From a virus, in the IMG/VR virus record IMGVR_UViG_3300049489_000807, positions 1-44,486 of that record: a stretch of 44,486 nucleotides of DNA; one strand, written 5' to 3'. This document shows positions 8,241-17,200 of this stretch, piece after piece (position 1 is the stretch's first letter; every line of letters starts with the position of its first letter). The notes under the pieces were generated by a model. The model saw only the letters and a program-made list of their open reading frames with translations. It did no database searches and had not been told where the DNA came from. The position numbers were made by a program, and so were the translations under genes.

Positions 8241-8775
8241 CACGTGGGCACTCCCGAAGCTCTTCGATGATGTCGTTGCGCGTTTTCTCGCGGAGGGGAA
8301 CACCGCTTCGAACTCCTTTGGATGGCGCGAGCCACCGAGGAAGCTCGTCACCGGTAAGCGCATCACTTGGATTCCGGGGAACATCGACGGTGACCTCGGC
8401 GAGATCGGATCGGCGCGTTATCCGGGCCGTAACCCGCGGCCGCTGGCGACGCTGCACGAGTACTTCACCGTTGAGATCACCGCGGCCGATGCGACGTCGC
8501 CTGAGAATGAGCGGCTTCAATATCTCGCGTGTCGCGAGCTCTATGACCAGTGGTACCGCGCGGTGTATCTCGCTGCGCGCGGCACGTTCAAGATCATCAC
8601 GAACGAGTGGATCATCGACAAGAAGGAGCGTCGTTACGGCGCCGCGATTCGAGTCGTGTGCTCGATCGAAGCGATGATCCCCGACCTTGAGCTCACGAGC
8701 GCTCCCGTCGACACGGGCGCAGACATCGACGTCGACGAGCTCGACGAATCCGAATCGTTCCAAGTCACTCCCTAA
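8233..8775 (+). CDS. Putative tail terminator/completion protein
   Basis: A 180-residue protein between the neck protein and the tail sheath, the slot for Mu gp37-like tail terminators that cap the tube and sheath. The visible sequence is a mixed alpha/beta fold with ARYPGRNPRPLATLHEYFTVEI and a strand-rich middle (FKIITNEWIIDKKERRYGAAIRVV), plus an acidic C-terminus (DIDVDELDESESF). It overlaps the previous gene by 8 bp and sits 12 bp before the sheath gene. The function is inferred from position. Confidence 0.55.
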   Translation: MADTWALPKLFDDVVARFLAEGNTASNSFGWREPPRKLVTGKRITWIPGNIDGDLGEIGSARYPGRNPRPLATLHEYFTVEITAADATSPENERLQYLACRELYDQWYRAVYLAARGTFKIITNEWIIDKKERRYGAAIRVVCSIEAMIPDLELTSAPVDTGADIDVDELDESESFQVTP

Positions 8776-8787
8776 GGAGCCTGCCCA

Positions 8788-10239
8788 ATGACGCAACCCA
8801 AAGTCACAATCACGGAGCTCGACGGCTCGCTTGGAGTACTTCCACCGAGCTCGGGGCGTCTCATGGCCGTGCTCGGGATTAGTTCCGCCGGAACGGCGAA
8901 CGTGCCCGCGAGCTATGGGAAGATCTCATCGCTAGTCGCGGCGTTTGGGTATGGTCCGCTCGTTGAAGCGGCTGCGCGCCACATCGAGCTCACCGGTGAT
9001 GCGGTGGTCGTTGTGAAGACCGGAAAGACCACCGAAGGCGCCGCGGGAGCCGTCGATGTGACGGGCGTGACGGGCACGAGCGTTGTGACTTTCGACGGCA
9101 CGACCTACCCCTACGATGACTACGATGTGAAGGTCGTGGTGGTCACGGGCGGCACGCGCGGCACCGCGGGGATCACGTTCAAGATCTCACTCGACGGCGG
9201 CAAGAACTACAGCGCCACGATCGCGCTTGGGACGGCGACGAGCTACGAGTTCCCGAACTCCGGGGTGAAGTTCAACTTCGCGGCGGGCACGCTCGTAGCG
9301 GGTGACACCTGGACCTGTCGCACGACGGCGCCGCTCTACAGCGCAGCGCAGCTCGGCGCCGCCTTCGACGCCCTTCGCCTCTCTACCCACGCGGTGGAGA
9401 TCGTGCAGGTGGCAGGACTGCTCGACGGAACGTCCTTCGACACCGTGTCGACGAAGCGCGCGAGCTCATACAGCGCGAACAAGGAAATCACAATCATCGG
9501 CCATTGCCGCATGCCGAACTCGGGCGAGAGCGAGGCTACCTACCTCGCGGCGATGAACACGATCTTCAGCGCGAAGTCGGATTCGGCTGTCGCTCTTACC
9601 TCGGGGGCGTGTTACCTGATTTCGAGTGTGTCGGGCCGCAACTATCGGCGCCCCGTGTCATTCGTGGCCGCTTCCCTCGAAGCGAGCGTGTCCGAAGAGG
9701 TCAACACCGCAGATCTCAACCTCGGATCGCTCACAGGCGTTTCGGTTACCGACGCAAACGGCAACCCTGACCAACACGACGAAACCACAAATCCTGGGCT
9801 CGACGATGCGCGCTTCTACGTGCTCCGCACGGTGCAAGGTTATTCGGGTGTGTACGTCAACCGGCCGCGCTTGTTTAGTGCGGAAGGGTCGGATTTCCAA
9901 CTCGTTCCGCACCGTCGCGTACTGAACCTCGCGCACGCCGCACTTCGTGCGTACTTCACTCGACGTTTGAATAAGCCTGTGCGCGTAAACGCGGCGACCG
10001 GCTACATCCTTGAGGAAGAAGCACTCGAGATCGAGTCAGGAGCCCGCGCTGTGATGCGCGCGGCACTTATGGCAAAGCCGAAGGCCAGCGGGATCGAGTT
10101 CACGCTCTCTCGCACCGACAACCTTCTCACAACGAAGACCATGACCGGTCAGGCGCGCGTGATCCCGCTCGCGTACTCCGAGTTCATCAACATCGACCTC
10201 GGATTCAAGAACCCCGCACTTCAAACACAGGTGGCGTGA
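8788..10239 (+). CDS. Contractile tail sheath protein
   Basis: Subunit of the contracting outer tail layer. The 483-residue protein has an N-terminal region (LDGSLGVLPPSSGRLMAVLG) like DUF2586-type sheaths, a variable middle domain rich in Gly/Thr/Asp (about 85-190), and the C-terminal sheath core with the Asp-rich stretch GLDDARFYVLRTVQGYSG and YILEEEALEIESGARAVMRA. The ribosome-binding site is AAGGAG at 8774-8779. It is followed one base later by the tube gene, and this pair defines the phage as a myovirus. Confidence 0.85.
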   Translation: MTQPKVTITELDGSLGVLPPSSGRLMAVLGISSAGTANVPASYGKISSLVAAFGYGPLVEAAARHIELTGDAVVVVKTGKTTEGAAGAVDVTGVTGTSVVTFDGTTYPYDDYDVKVVVVTGGTRGTAGITFKISLDGGKNYSATIALGTATSYEFPNSGVKFNFAAGTLVAGDTWTCRTTAPLYSAAQLGAAFDALRLSTHAVEIVQVAGLLDGTSFDTVSTKRASSYSANKEITIIGHCRMPNSGESEATYLAAMNTIFSAKSDSAVALTSGACYLISSVSGRNYRRPVSFVAASLEASVSEEVNTADLNLGSLTGVSVTDANGNPDQHDETTNPGLDDARFYVLRTVQGYSGVYVNRPRLFSAEGSDFQLVPHRRVLNLAHAALRAYFTRRLNKPVRVNAATGYILEEEALEIESGARAVMRAALMAKPKASGIEFTLSRTDNLLTTKTMTGQARVIPLAYSEFINIDLGFKNPALQTQVA

Positions 10240-10240
10240 C

Positions 10241-10720
10241 ATGGCCGATCAGATTCGCGTCAACGGCAACATGCATTCGTGGGGCTCGATCATCGTCAAG
10301 ATCGATGGGGATCGCTTCTACGGGTTCAACTCAATCTCCTACGGCGACAAGCGCGAGCGCGTGAAGGGCTACGGGATGGGGCGTCACCAAGCGCCGCGTG
10401 GCCGGAGTCGCGGCAAGTACACCACCGACCCGGTCAAGCTCGGGGGGCCGAAGTCGACCATTCAGGCGTTGCGTGCGCAGCTCGCCGCACGGGCGAGCGA
10501 TGGAAAGTCCTACGGCGACGTCGAGTTCGAAATCGTCACTCAGTACGTGGAATCGGGCGAAACGCCGATGACCGTCGAGATCGAGCGCTGTGTCATCACG
10601 GCGAACATCACGAACGACGAAGAAGGTCCTGACCCTCTCAAGGATGAGGTCGAGATCGACTGCATGCTGATTCGCCGCAACGGCCTGACCCTCTTCGACG
10701 GCAGCCAAGAAAGCCCGTGA
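10241..10720 (+). CDS. Tail tube protein
   Basis: A 159-residue protein immediately after the sheath gene, the invariant position of the tail tube. It is rich in beta strands with basic, glycine-containing loops (RGRSRGKYTTDPVKLGG), as expected of the hexameric tube ring that conducts DNA. It ends by overlapping the tail-assembly chaperone start by 4 bp. The assignment is from gene order and composition. Confidence 0.8.
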   Translation: MADQIRVNGNMHSWGSIIVKIDGDRFYGFNSISYGDKRERVKGYGMGRHQAPRGRSRGKYTTDPVKLGGPKSTIQALRAQLAARASDGKSYGDVEFEIVTQYVESGETPMTVEIERCVITANITNDEEGPDPLKDEVEIDCMLIRRNGLTLFDGSQESP

Positions 10721-11199
10721 CCATGAACGACGAGAGCAAAGATCTTGAGAAGCAGCTCGCCGAGATTCGCGCAAAGCGTGCGGAGCTCGAAGCGAAGAAA
10801 GCTGCTCGCGAGGAGTCGGAAGACATCAGCACGCAAATCGCGCGCGAGTCTCGCGAACTTCGCGATGCGCAAGCGCTCGAAGACGCCGAGCAGAAGTATG
10901 GCCGCGCCGTTGAGTACGGACTCGGTCCGGCCGATGGCCGAAAGCTCGCGGTGGTTCACACCGACCTCGGCGATGTGATTGTGAAGCGCGCAAATCATGT
11001 GCTCTTCAAGCGCTTTCAGGACTCCGGAGAAGCGACCGCGCAGGAGTTCGACAAGCTCGTGCGCCCGTGCCTCGTGCACCCGGACTCGACGACCTTCGAT
11101 CGCTTCCTCGAAGAGCAGCCCGCGATTCTCGCGCGCGTTGCGGGAGCCGTCGCACTGCTCGCCGGCGTCCGCATGAAGGAGCTTTCGGGAAAATCCTAG
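10717..11199 (+). CDS. Tail assembly chaperone, unshifted (G-like) form
   Basis: A 160-residue, highly charged helical protein (coiled coil about residues 5-65, ELEAKKAAREESEDI). Chaperones of this kind coat the tape measure protein during tail assembly and are absent from the virion. It lies between the tube and tape measure genes, where almost all tailed phages make two products by ribosomal frameshifting. It ends at TAG 11197-11199, six codon positions after a canonical slippery heptamer begins (11187-11193). Confidence 0.8.
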   Translation: MTMNDESKDLEKQLAEIRAKRAELEAKKAAREESEDISTQIARESRELRDAQALEDAEQKYGRAVEYGLGPADGRKLAVVHTDLGDVIVKRANHVLFKRFQDSGEATAQEFDKLVRPCLVHPDSTTFDRFLEEQPAILARVAGAVALLAGVRMKELSGKS

Positions 11200-11384
11200 A
11201 GCTACGCGCGGAGGCAAGGCGCGACCTCGGCGTAGCTGCACAGTGCTTGTTTTCAGCGTTCGGAGGAGAAGACCGCGAATCGGATCAAGAGCACGTGCGC
11301 GCAATGACTGGAGCGCTCTTGCTTGCCGAAGGACTGAAAGAGCTCGAACGGATTCGAATGCTTCTGACCCCTCCCAAGGAGTGA
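10717..11384 (+). CDS. Tail assembly chaperone, frameshifted (G-T-like) fusion
   Basis: If ribosomes slip -1 at GGGAAAA (11187-11193), translation leaves the first frame after Lys159 and continues ILELRAEARRDLGVAA... to TGA 11382-11384, giving about 222 residues. The extension is a compact helical segment (about 63 residues) with no good start codon of its own, and it ends 4 bp before the tape measure gene. This is the layout of lambda G/G-T and equivalent tail chaperone pairs. The slip efficiency cannot be read from sequence. Confidence 0.78.
11187..11193 (+). promoter_or_regulatory. -1 programmed frameshift slippery site GGGAAAA
   Basis: In the chaperone reading frame the heptamer reads G GGA AAA, exactly X XXY YYZ, so both tRNAs can re-pair after a -1 slip. 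It closely resembles the lambda G site (GGGAAAG). The zero frame stops at TAG two codons later, and the -1 frame stays open to 11384. A GC-rich stretch follows, but I did not identify a clear pseudoknot. Confidence 0.82.
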
Positions 11385-11388
11385 TGTT

Positions 11389-13287
11389 ATGGCCACCGAC
11401 AACACGAGCGCGACATTCGAGATTCGGCTCGAGGACGGCACGTCGGGGCCCGCGGAGAGTGCCGCGAGCGCGCTCAAATCGCTCCGCTCTCAGATCGACG
11501 CCGACACAAAGGCGCTCTCTGAGATGCAAAAGGCCATGAAGAACTTGCAAGGCGGCACCTCGGTCAACGTCGCGCAGTTTCGCGAGCTCAAGAAGCGAAT
11601 CGACGAGAAGAAAACAGCGATCGCGCAGGCTCAGAGCTCCTACCTATCGCTCGGTGGGACGTTTTCGCGCACGGCCTCGAGTGGCAGGTCGATGAAGTCG
11701 ATGCTCGAACGGCTCACTGAAGCAGCCAAAGCGACTCCCGGCCCGATTGGTGGTCTGACTTCTCAGCTTGGATCGCTGCGGGCGCTCGTCGCCGGCGGTG
11801 TGATTGTAGCTGGCATCGTCGCTATCACGGCCGCCATCGCGGCTCTAGTGGTGGGAACCGGTATTGCCATTGCTGCGCTTACGAAATACGGCATTGCGCA
11901 AGCAAGCGCGCGCCGAGATGAGCTTCTAAGGTTCGAAGGACTCACCAAGATCCGCTCGATTTACGGATGGGTCGCCGGAAAGGCGTCCGATCTCCAGGCC
12001 TCGTTGGATCAAGTGTCTGCTTCGAGTGCACTAGGACGCGATCAACTCGCGAAATACACCGAGCAACTCTATCGCATGGGGCTAAGGGGTCAGAACCTCA
12101 CCGACGCGCTCGATGGGATGGCCATCAAGGCCGCAACTCAGGGCGAAGCGCAAGCGTCTTTGTTCGCGAGCATGGCCGCGGGGGCAGCGCTCGCCGGCGG
12201 CTCGGTTCGAAAGCTCGCGGACGATGTGAGATCCCGGCTCGGCGAGCTCGCAGCGCGCAAGATGCTCTCTCTCGACGTTCAGATTTCGAAAATGCGCGAG
12301 CACTTCGGCGTGCTTTTCCGAAATATCAAAGTCGAAGGCTTCCTAAAGTCGCTCAACACGATCACAGCCCTGTTTTCGCAAAGCACGGCGAGCGGTCGGG
12401 CGCTGAAAGCGCTTGTGGAAACGCTTCTTCAGCCGTTGATCGACGGATTTTCGTTTCTTGCGCCGATCGCCAAGCGTTTTTTCCAAGGAATGATCCTCGG
12501 AACGCAGTTCTTGGCCATTCAAGTCCTGAAGCTTGCCCTGTGGTTCAAGAAGGCCTTTGGAGGAAGCGATCTCTTGAAGGGAATAGACCTCACTACGGCC
12601 GCTCTCTATGCGGGTGAGGCTGCAGTGGCCGTGCTGGCCATCGGACTTGCAGCCGCGGTGCCGCTCGTGACCGGACTTGGCATCGCGCTCGCGGCATGGC
12701 TTGTCCCCGTGCTCTGGGGTGCCGCGACCGCGCTTGCGTCGGTTGCTGCGGGAGCGCTCCTAGCTGCCGCTCCTTTTGTCTTATGGGCGGCCGCAATCGG
12801 GCTCGTTGTCTACGCGGGCTACCAACTCTACAAGGTCTGGAATCAGATCGAATGGGCAGACATGGGGACTGCCATCGTGGATGGCATCGTCTCAGGCCTC
12901 AAGCGCGGTGCTTCGTGGGTGCTCGACGCGGTGAAGGCGCTCGGGAAGAACGCGTGGGGCGCATTCCGCAAAGCGCTCGGGATCGCGTCGCCTTCGAAGG
13001 AGTTCGCGAAACTCGGCGTCGAGATTCCGCGAGGCGTGCAGGCGGGCATCAGCGCGGGAGCTCCCGGCGCACAGCGTGCGGCCGACTCGATGGTGTCCGT
13101 TCCTGATGCGCCCTATGGTGCCGGCGGTGGCGCAAGCAGAAACGTAACAATCGACGTCGGCGGCATCACCGTCAACTCATCGGCCGGTGACGCAAGGGGC
13201 ATCGCGCAGGACATTCGCGCGGAGCTCGAGCGCATTCTCGAGGGCGTCGCAATTCAACTTGGGGCGCGCGTCCCGGGCGGTGCGTGA
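11389..13287 (+). CDS. Tape measure protein
   Basis: Sets tail length and is threaded through the tube. It has 632 residues. At the usual ratio of about 0.15 nm per residue this predicts a tail near 95 nm. Residues about 25-90 form a coiled coil. Hydrophobic segments lie at about 130-170 and 404-483 (runs such as VAGIVAITAAIAALVVGTG), typical for tape measures that may insert in the host membrane during DNA entry. A C-terminal Gly/Ser-rich region precedes a short amphipathic end. It follows the chaperone frameshift gene. Confidence 0.88.
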   Translation: MATDNTSATFEIRLEDGTSGPAESAASALKSLRSQIDADTKALSEMQKAMKNLQGGTSVNVAQFRELKKRIDEKKTAIAQAQSSYLSLGGTFSRTASSGRSMKSMLERLTEAAKATPGPIGGLTSQLGSLRALVAGGVIVAGIVAITAAIAALVVGTGIAIAALTKYGIAQASARRDELLRFEGLTKIRSIYGWVAGKASDLQASLDQVSASSALGRDQLAKYTEQLYRMGLRGQNLTDALDGMAIKAATQGEAQASLFASMAAGAALAGGSVRKLADDVRSRLGELAARKMLSLDVQISKMREHFGVLFRNIKVEGFLKSLNTITALFSQSTASGRALKALVETLLQPLIDGFSFLAPIAKRFFQGMILGTQFLAIQVLKLALWFKKAFGGSDLLKGIDLTTAALYAGEAAVAVLAIGLAAAVPLVTGLGIALAAWLVPVLWGAATALASVAAGALLAAAPFVLWAAAIGLVVYAGYQLYKVWNQIEWADMGTAIVDGIVSGLKRGASWVLDAVKALGKNAWGAFRKALGIASPSKEFAKLGVEIPRGVQAGISAGAPGAQRAADSMVSVPDAPYGAGGGASRNVTIDVGGITVNSSAGDARGIAQDIRAELERILEGVAIQLGARVPGGA

Positions 13288-13817
13288 TGGCCGCTTGGGA
13301 TCCACTCACTCAGCCCGTTGATTACATCCGCCTCGCTGGGCAGAAGTCGCCCGGTATCGCGGAAGTGATCTCCGCGTGGGACGATCGCGAGTTCAAGATC
13401 CACCAGCCTCCGTTTGCGACTGGCGCGCGCATCGTGTTCATGCGCCGCAAGCTCGCAGAGTTCAGCGTTCGAATCAGCCTCTACACCTCCGAAGAGCACG
13501 CCGAGTTTGCTCAGTGGCGTCGGGTGATCGACGAAAAGCCGGATGCGCGAAAGGCGGCAAAGGGCCTCGACATCTGGCACCCGCTGCTTGAGGCCATCGA
13601 CATCAAGGCGGTGGTCGTGCGCTCGGTGTCTCAGCTCGAGCAGACCGAGGACGGCGTATGGCAATGCACGATCGCGTTCCTCGAGTACCGCCCACTTCCG
13701 CAGGTGACTCTCGCGAAGATGGACGGCACGAAGACCGGCCCGTCTGACCCGGTGGACAGAAAGATCGACGAAAACACGGACACCATCAACACCCTGGTGA
13801 AGGAGCTCGCGCGATGA
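13287..13817 (+). CDS. Baseplate/tail-hub associated protein
   Basis: A 176-residue protein (ATG 13287; GTG 13284 is an equal alternative) between the tape measure and the hub. The N-terminal part (PVDYIRLAGQKSPGIAEVI...ATGARIVFMRRKLAEFSVRISL) is beta-rich, and the C-terminus is a short helical tail (DRKIDENTDTINTLVKEL). Genes here usually code for the protein linking tube end and baseplate hub (Mu gp43/gpN-like or LysM-type). No LysM motif is obvious, so only the role in the tail tip is proposed. Confidence 0.5.
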   Translation: MAAWDPLTQPVDYIRLAGQKSPGIAEVISAWDDREFKIHQPPFATGARIVFMRRKLAEFSVRISLYTSEEHAEFAQWRRVIDEKPDARKAAKGLDIWHPLLEAIDIKAVVVRSVSQLEQTEDGVWQCTIAFLEYRPLPQVTLAKMDGTKTGPSDPVDRKIDENTDTINTLVKELAR

Positions 13818-15046
13818 GTTACGCGAAGCTCGCCGGCAAGACGTGCACGACCGTTCGCGTCGTCGTGGGCAACGTGGGCCCGTGGTTCGCGGAATGCGAG
13901 GTTGAGAGCGATGTCGCGATCTCAGGTCAAGTCACCCTCGAGATTTCAGGTCAGAAGTTCGTGGGAACCGTCGATGCGAATCGCTCGGGCACGTACGGCA
14001 ATGATCGCAAGGTGCGTCTCGTCGCTGGCGGCGGTGGGTGGTCGCGCTTGCTTGCTGCGAAGAACTACCACAACGATACGCGCATCAAGGCCAAGACGGT
14101 TGCCGAGGATGCGGCCCGCGAAGCAGGCGAGACGCTGGGTGACTTTGTCCCGGCAGAAGAGCGTATCGGTGTGGATTACGTACGTGAGGCGGGTCTTGCG
14201 TCTCGCGTGCTCGAGGACGTCGTTGGCGGCGTGCCGTGGTGGGTGGGTTACGACGGCGTGACGCGCGTGGGGACTCGGGCGACCTCGAAGGTTGCCGAGA
14301 AGTCCTATGAGGTGCTTGCCTATGACCCGGTGATGCGTCGCGTCACCCTCGGCGTGACCGATGTCGCCGAAGTGTTGATCGGCTCGATCGTCTCAAAGCA
14401 GCTCGAGGCGCCCCAGACCATCCGCGAGCTCGAGATACACCTCGACGCGGGCGAGCTCCGGATCAACGCGTGGTGCGGCGGGAGCACGGCGGGAGCGGGT
14501 CATCTCGCGGGCCTCATGCGCTCCATCGTCGAGCGCTCCACCGACGATCGCATTTGGGGCAAGTACCGCTACCGCGTTGTGCGCATGAACGGCGATCGCG
14601 TCGAGCTGCAAGCCGTGCGCAAGGCCGTGGGCCTGCCCGACGTGATGCCCGTGTCGATGTGGCCGGGCGTCGCCGGCGCGCATGCCGAGCTCACGCCGGG
14701 CGCCGAGGTGATCGTCGAGTTCGTCGAGGGCGACCGCACGATGCCCGTGGTCACCCACTTCGCGGGCAAGGACGGCGTAGGCCACGTGCCTGTAAGTCTG
14801 ACCCTTTGCGGCTCGACCCAAGCGGCCGCGCGACAGGGTGACCTCGTGCAGTCCGGCGGCGTTGGCACCGTCGTCACGCTCACGCCAATGACGCCCCCGG
14901 GAACGCTTCTTCCCGGACCGCTCGCGCCCTGTGTCGGGCTTGGGATGCCCTACTTCATCTCGTTCAGCGCGGAACCTCCGACGGCAATCCTTGCCGATCC
15001 CCTGTACGGCGCGATCTCTACCGGCTCGCCCAAGGTGAAAGCATGA
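13814..15046 (+). CDS. Baseplate hub protein with C-terminal spike-like OB fold
   Basis: A 410-residue protein. Residues about 1-250 look like the gpD / Mu gp44-type hub (LASRVLEDVVGGVPWWVGYDG; repeated beta strands). Residues about 255-345 (YRYRVVRMNGDRVELQAVRK...GAEVIVEFVEGDRTMPVVTHFAG) match the OB-fold pattern of gpV/gp45/gp5 spike proteins, in which a gene product is said to be placed at a defined 'P-V-V' position. The Pro/Gly-rich C-terminus could form the spike shaft. Hub and spike, separate in Mu and P2, seem to be joined here. It starts and ends in 4-bp overlaps. Confidence 0.65.
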   Translation: MSYAKLAGKTCTTVRVVVGNVGPWFAECEVESDVAISGQVTLEISGQKFVGTVDANRSGTYGNDRKVRLVAGGGGWSRLLAAKNYHNDTRIKAKTVAEDAAREAGETLGDFVPAEERIGVDYVREAGLASRVLEDVVGGVPWWVGYDGVTRVGTRATSKVAEKSYEVLAYDPVMRRVTLGVTDVAEVLIGSIVSKQLEAPQTIRELEIHLDAGELRINAWCGGSTAGAGHLAGLMRSIVERSTDDRIWGKYRYRVVRMNGDRVELQAVRKAVGLPDVMPVSMWPGVAGAHAELTPGAEVIVEFVEGDRTMPVVTHFAGKDGVGHVPVSLTLCGSTQAAARQGDLVQSGGVGTVVTLTPMTPPGTLLPGPLAPCVGLGMPYFISFSAEPPTAILADPLYGAISTGSPKVKA

Positions 15047-15549
15047 TCATCCGACTCGGACAGATCTCGCTTTCTGACGTTGTCCCGCTTCTCGCGGACA
15101 TGGCCGCGCTTCTTTCGACCGCGCAGGGCATCGCGGTCGCGCAGCTCACCGCGCAGCTCGCTGGCATCGCAAACGTGCTTGGCGCGATCACCGTCGCACC
15201 TCCTGCACTCGGCGCCACGATCTCGGCTGCGCTCGCAACCGTCGCAAGCCTCCAAGCTGCGATCAGCGGCCCGACCGTTACGCTTCAAGCAACGGCGTTG
15301 CTCGCACTCAAGGCCGAGCTCGAAGCGCAGCTCGCTATCCTCACCACGTCTCTACCCATCCCGAACGCGACGATCTCCGCATACGTCTACGATGGCAACT
15401 CAGGGTCCATCGGCGCCGAGCTCCAATCGGAGATCATCGCGTCCATGCCCGGTTCGAGCCCCTCAGACCGCACGCGCGCGCTCATCCTCGCAACGACTTC
15501 GAGCGCAGCGTGGGAAGCCCTCGCCGGCGTGTTCAAGGTGACCTCATGA
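15043..15549 (+). CDS. Uncharacterised baseplate-region protein
   Basis: A 168-residue protein with a long Ala/Leu-rich helical region (about 15-105), then a short beta segment (NATISAYVYDGNSGSIGAEL) and a helical C-terminus. It is locked between the hub/spike and gp25-like genes by 4-bp overlaps, so a role in the baseplate or tail tip is likely. I do not recognise a family. The hydrophobic, low-complexity helices could also mark a tail-tip protein that contacts membrane. Confidence 0.55.
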   Translation: MIIRLGQISLSDVVPLLADMAALLSTAQGIAVAQLTAQLAGIANVLGAITVAPPALGATISAALATVASLQAAISGPTVTLQATALLALKAELEAQLAILTTSLPIPNATISAYVYDGNSGSIGAELQSEIIASMPGSSPSDRTRALILATTSSAAWEALAGVFKVTS

Positions 15550-16022
15550 CCGTGGTGCACGACTTCATCGCAGCGGAGCTCGCGACGATCGAGCGCATCG
15601 AACCGACGCCACTCGCGCCGTTTGGATACGGCCAAGATCTCGACTGCGAAACGGACATCTACGAGGACATGCGCGAGGTAGACCCGAGCTCGCGACGCGC
15701 ATTGGCGCAAGCGCTCCTTCGTCGCCTCTCGTGCCCCCGTGGCCGTCTCCCGGACGACGACGACTACGGCTTCGACCTTCGCGGCATGCTGAACCGTGGC
15801 ACCGACGCCACGTCCATCCGGGAGCTCGCTGGCAACATCAAGGCCGAGCTACTCAAGGATGATCGCGTCGAAGCGGTGGATGTCTCGACGGCTTACACCG
15901 AGTCCACCAAGACGCTCGACGCGAAGATTTGGGTCTCAGCCGTGGACCCCTCGATCGGCGAGTTCTCCCTCACCCTCGCGGTGACCGACGGCGCCATGTT
16001 GCTCGCGGAGGTCAACGCATGA
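15546..16022 (+). CDS. Baseplate wedge protein, gp25/gpW-like
   Basis: A 158-residue protein whose size, order and C-terminal half (DDRVEAVDVSTAYTESTKTL...FSLTLAVTDG) fit the T4 gp25 / P2 gpW / Mu gp46 family. That family nucleates sheath assembly on the baseplate. The Asp-rich N-terminal segment (DCETDIYEDMREVD) is typical of Mu gp46 relatives. The start ATG 15546 overlaps the previous stop, and the end overlaps the gpJ-like gene. Confidence 0.7.
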   Translation: MTVVHDFIAAELATIERIEPTPLAPFGYGQDLDCETDIYEDMREVDPSSRRALAQALLRRLSCPRGRLPDDDDYGFDLRGMLNRGTDATSIRELAGNIKAELLKDDRVEAVDVSTAYTESTKTLDAKIWVSAVDPSIGEFSLTLAVTDGAMLLAEVNA

Positions 16023-17200
16023 TTTCGCTCACCGACCTCACGACACCTCTCACGCGTGACGAAGCGAAGCAGTCGATTTACGACGTGCTCGCCGCGACCG
16101 GCGTGGACACCACGACGTGGAAGCCGGGCGCAGTCGTGCGCACGATGATCGCGGCAGTTGCGATTCTGGTCGCGGCTCTTTCCCAGCTCACCGCCGCTGT
16201 CGCAAAGAGCGGCTTCCTCGACCTCTCGTCCGGCGACTGGCTCACCCTTGTCGCGAAGTACGTCTACGGCGTGGATCGCATCGAGGCGACCTTCGCAGAG
16301 GGCGAAGTCACCCTCACGAACGCAGGCGGCGGCGTCTTCGTGATGGCCGTCGATGATCTCGTCGTCGCGAACCCCACGTCGGGTAAGACCTACCGCAACT
16401 CGAGCGCGTTCACGTTGAACGCCGTGGCCACGCTCACCGTGCCGATCGTGGCCACGGAAGCGGGCTCCTCGAGCACGAGCACAGGCAACACGATCACGAG
16501 CGTCGAAACCACGATGCTCGGCGTGACCTGCACGAACGCGGATTCCGTGGTCGGTAGCGACGCGGAGTCGGACCCGAACCTTCGCGCGCGGTGCCGTGAG
16601 AAGCTCGGCTCGCTGTCTCCCAATGGCCCATGGGACGCATACACGTACGCCGCGAAGAACGCGCTCCGCTCCGATGACACCGCGATCGGCGTGACGCGCG
16701 TGCGCGTGATCAAAGACGGTTACGGCAACGTCGACGTGTATTGCGCAACGTCGTCGGGAGGCATCACGGGCACCGCGACAGACGAGACGACAGACCTCGG
16801 CGCCATCGACCTCGCGATCCAGCAAAACGCCGCACCGCTCGCGGTCACAGCAACCGCTCGCACGGCCGTCGCGGTCGTTCAAGGCGTTACCTATGAGGTG
16901 TGGATGTACAACACCTCAGGGCTTTCCAGCGCTGAGATCCAAAACCTTATCTCCGCCGCACTCGCCGCATACGCCGCGTCTGTCCCGATCGGCGGAAACG
17001 TGATCGACAACGACCCGGGGAAAATCTTCGTTCACGCGCTGCAAGCCGTGATTCGCGGTGTGCGCCCGAACGAGATTTTCAAGGTCGCGGTGACGTCGCC
17101 GGCGGCCGACATCGAGCTCGCGGGGAGCGAGGTTTGGACCCTCGGCACCGTGACGTGCACCCGGATCAATCAACTCGCGGCACCGGAGGGTAGCCCGTGA
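16019..17200 (+). CDS. Baseplate protein, gpJ-like
   Basis: A 393-residue baseplate wedge protein of the P2 gpJ / Mu gp47 family. The recognisable parts are the N-terminal helix pair and TWKPGAVVRTMIAAVA, a central beta domain with the family signature DPNLRARCREKLGSLSPNGPWDAYTYAAKNA, and a C-terminal helix block (LSSAEIQNLISAALAAY). ATG 16019 is preferred because it overlaps the preceding stop; the frame is open further upstream but not coding-like there. Confidence 0.82.
   Translation: MISLTDLTTPLTRDEAKQSIYDVLAATGVDTTTWKPGAVVRTMIAAVAILVAALSQLTAAVAKSGFLDLSSGDWLTLVAKYVYGVDRIEATFAEGEVTLTNAGGGVFVMAVDDLVVANPTSGKTYRNSSAFTLNAVATLTVPIVATEAGSSSTSTGNTITSVETTMLGVTCTNADSVVGSDAESDPNLRARCREKLGSLSPNGPWDAYTYAAKNALRSDDTAIGVTRVRVIKDGYGNVDVYCATSSGGITGTATDETTDLGAIDLAIQQNAAPLAVTATARTAVAVVQGVTYEVWMYNTSGLSSAEIQNLISAALAAYAASVPIGGNVIDNDPGKIFVHALQAVIRGVRPNEIFKVAVTSPAADIELAGSEVWTLGTVTCTRINQLAAPEGSP

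Noticed and set aside
10540-11550. 336-codon minus-strand frame across the tube/chaperone genes
   Set aside because: It covers the slippery site and several real genes and has no recognisable motif.
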